NCBI GenBank assembly: GCA_030594935.1
Contig: JAUVEE010000037.1
Coordinates: forward strand, 1-6,316
From: a bacterium
GTDB taxonomy: Bacteria > Patescibacteriota > Minisyncoccia > Minisyncoccales > JAGLPU01
DNA: 6,316 nt
Reading direction: 5' to 3'
Shown here: positions 6,166-6,316 of the stretch, piece after piece
How positions within the stretch are numbered: the stretch's first letter is position 1
How the letters are laid out: each line of letters opens with the position of its first letter
The notes under the pieces: model-generated
The model's input: the letters and a program-made list of their open reading frames with translations, nothing else
Told to the model about the DNA's origin: nothing
The model's database searches: none
Program-made: the position numbers and the translations under genes

Positions 6166-6194
6166 ATTCTAGCAGATAGACGCTGTTATGGAAA
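6166..6194 (-). promoter_or_regulatory. Candidate extended -10 promoter
   Basis: On the minus strand, TTTCCA (6189-6194) precedes TAGAAT (6166-6171) by 17 bases. TGC directly before the -10 hexamer gives an extended -10 (TGn). The predicted start is near 6159, leaving about 39 bases of leader with no Shine-Dalgarno sequence. It is an alternative or additional promoter to the one nearer the gene. Confidence 0.35.
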
Positions 6195-6316
6195 TGGGTT
6201 TACATTATCAATAAAATATTATATAGTTCAGTGTGTATCCTAGAGAGAAATCTCAAAGCAATTATGGGATATCAAATTATTATTAATTAATTGCAATTAC
6301 TAGAATTTGTAGATGC

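Larger units (their letters stand above)
6121..6316. other. AT-rich non-coding region upstream of the gene run
   Basis: No open frame longer than a few codons is seen on either strand, and no tRNA or strong terminator hairpin is recognised. It holds the two candidate promoters and two weak symmetric elements: a 12-bp palindrome TAATTGCAATTA at 6288-6299, and GAGA-GAAA-TCTC at 6243-6254, which could form a 4-bp stem with a GAAA loop. It continues past the window edge. Confidence 0.6.

Noticed and set aside
6243..6254. GAGA-GAAA-TCTC mini-hairpin as a terminator.
   Set aside because: The stem has only four base pairs and no U-tract follows on either strand.

Overview
The window is a compact, fully co-oriented stretch of a bacterial chromosome. 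Six genes lie on the minus strand, separated by 4 to 9 bases or by an ATGA overlap, and only the last 196 bases on the right (6121-6316) are non-coding. The gene styles suggest a Patescibacteria/CPR bacterium, probably Parcubacteria-like. The signs are a T4SS_pilin-type small two-helix protein, a UlaG/Lactamase_B_3-like protein with PGEYE and IPM-type motifs, very tight packing, and no Shine-Dalgarno sequence at any start. TGA is used as a stop (end of the MBL-fold gene), which argues against the TGA-as-glycine lineages. The lineage call is inference; no rRNA or other marker is present.

In transcription order (right to left) the genes are: a degenerate metallo-beta-lactamase-fold protein (5485-6120), a small single-pass membrane protein with an acidic tail (5195-5488), DNA gyrase subunit A interrupted by a large intein (1153-5187), a small class I SAM-dependent methyltransferase (627-1148), a cysteine-rich T4SS_pilin-like protein (191-622), and the start of a second exported cysteine-rich protein that runs off the left edge (1-185). 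Candidate promoters lie just upstream of 6120, and no internal terminator is visible, so one transcript could cover everything.

The main item is the gyrA intein (residues 119-641, 523 aa, bases 3265-4833). It sits between GNFG and SIDGD, 11 residues before the catalytic tyrosine, not at the classical mycobacterial GyrA site next to that tyrosine. Its splicing residues look intact (Cys1, TxxH, terminal His-Asn, Ser+1). It carries an HNH nuclease motif followed by about 13 degenerate repeats of a W-[QES]-[DN]-P-x-[YF]-R unit. The units are spaced almost only 17 or 21-22 residues apart. A 22-bp perfect GC-rich palindrome lies inside the second unit. The intein is visibly more AT-rich than the flanking gyrA sequence, consistent with horizontal acquisition as a homing element.

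Apart from the shared transcription direction, no functional link between gyrase, the MBL-fold and membrane pair, the methyltransferase and the pilin-like genes is evident from sequence.
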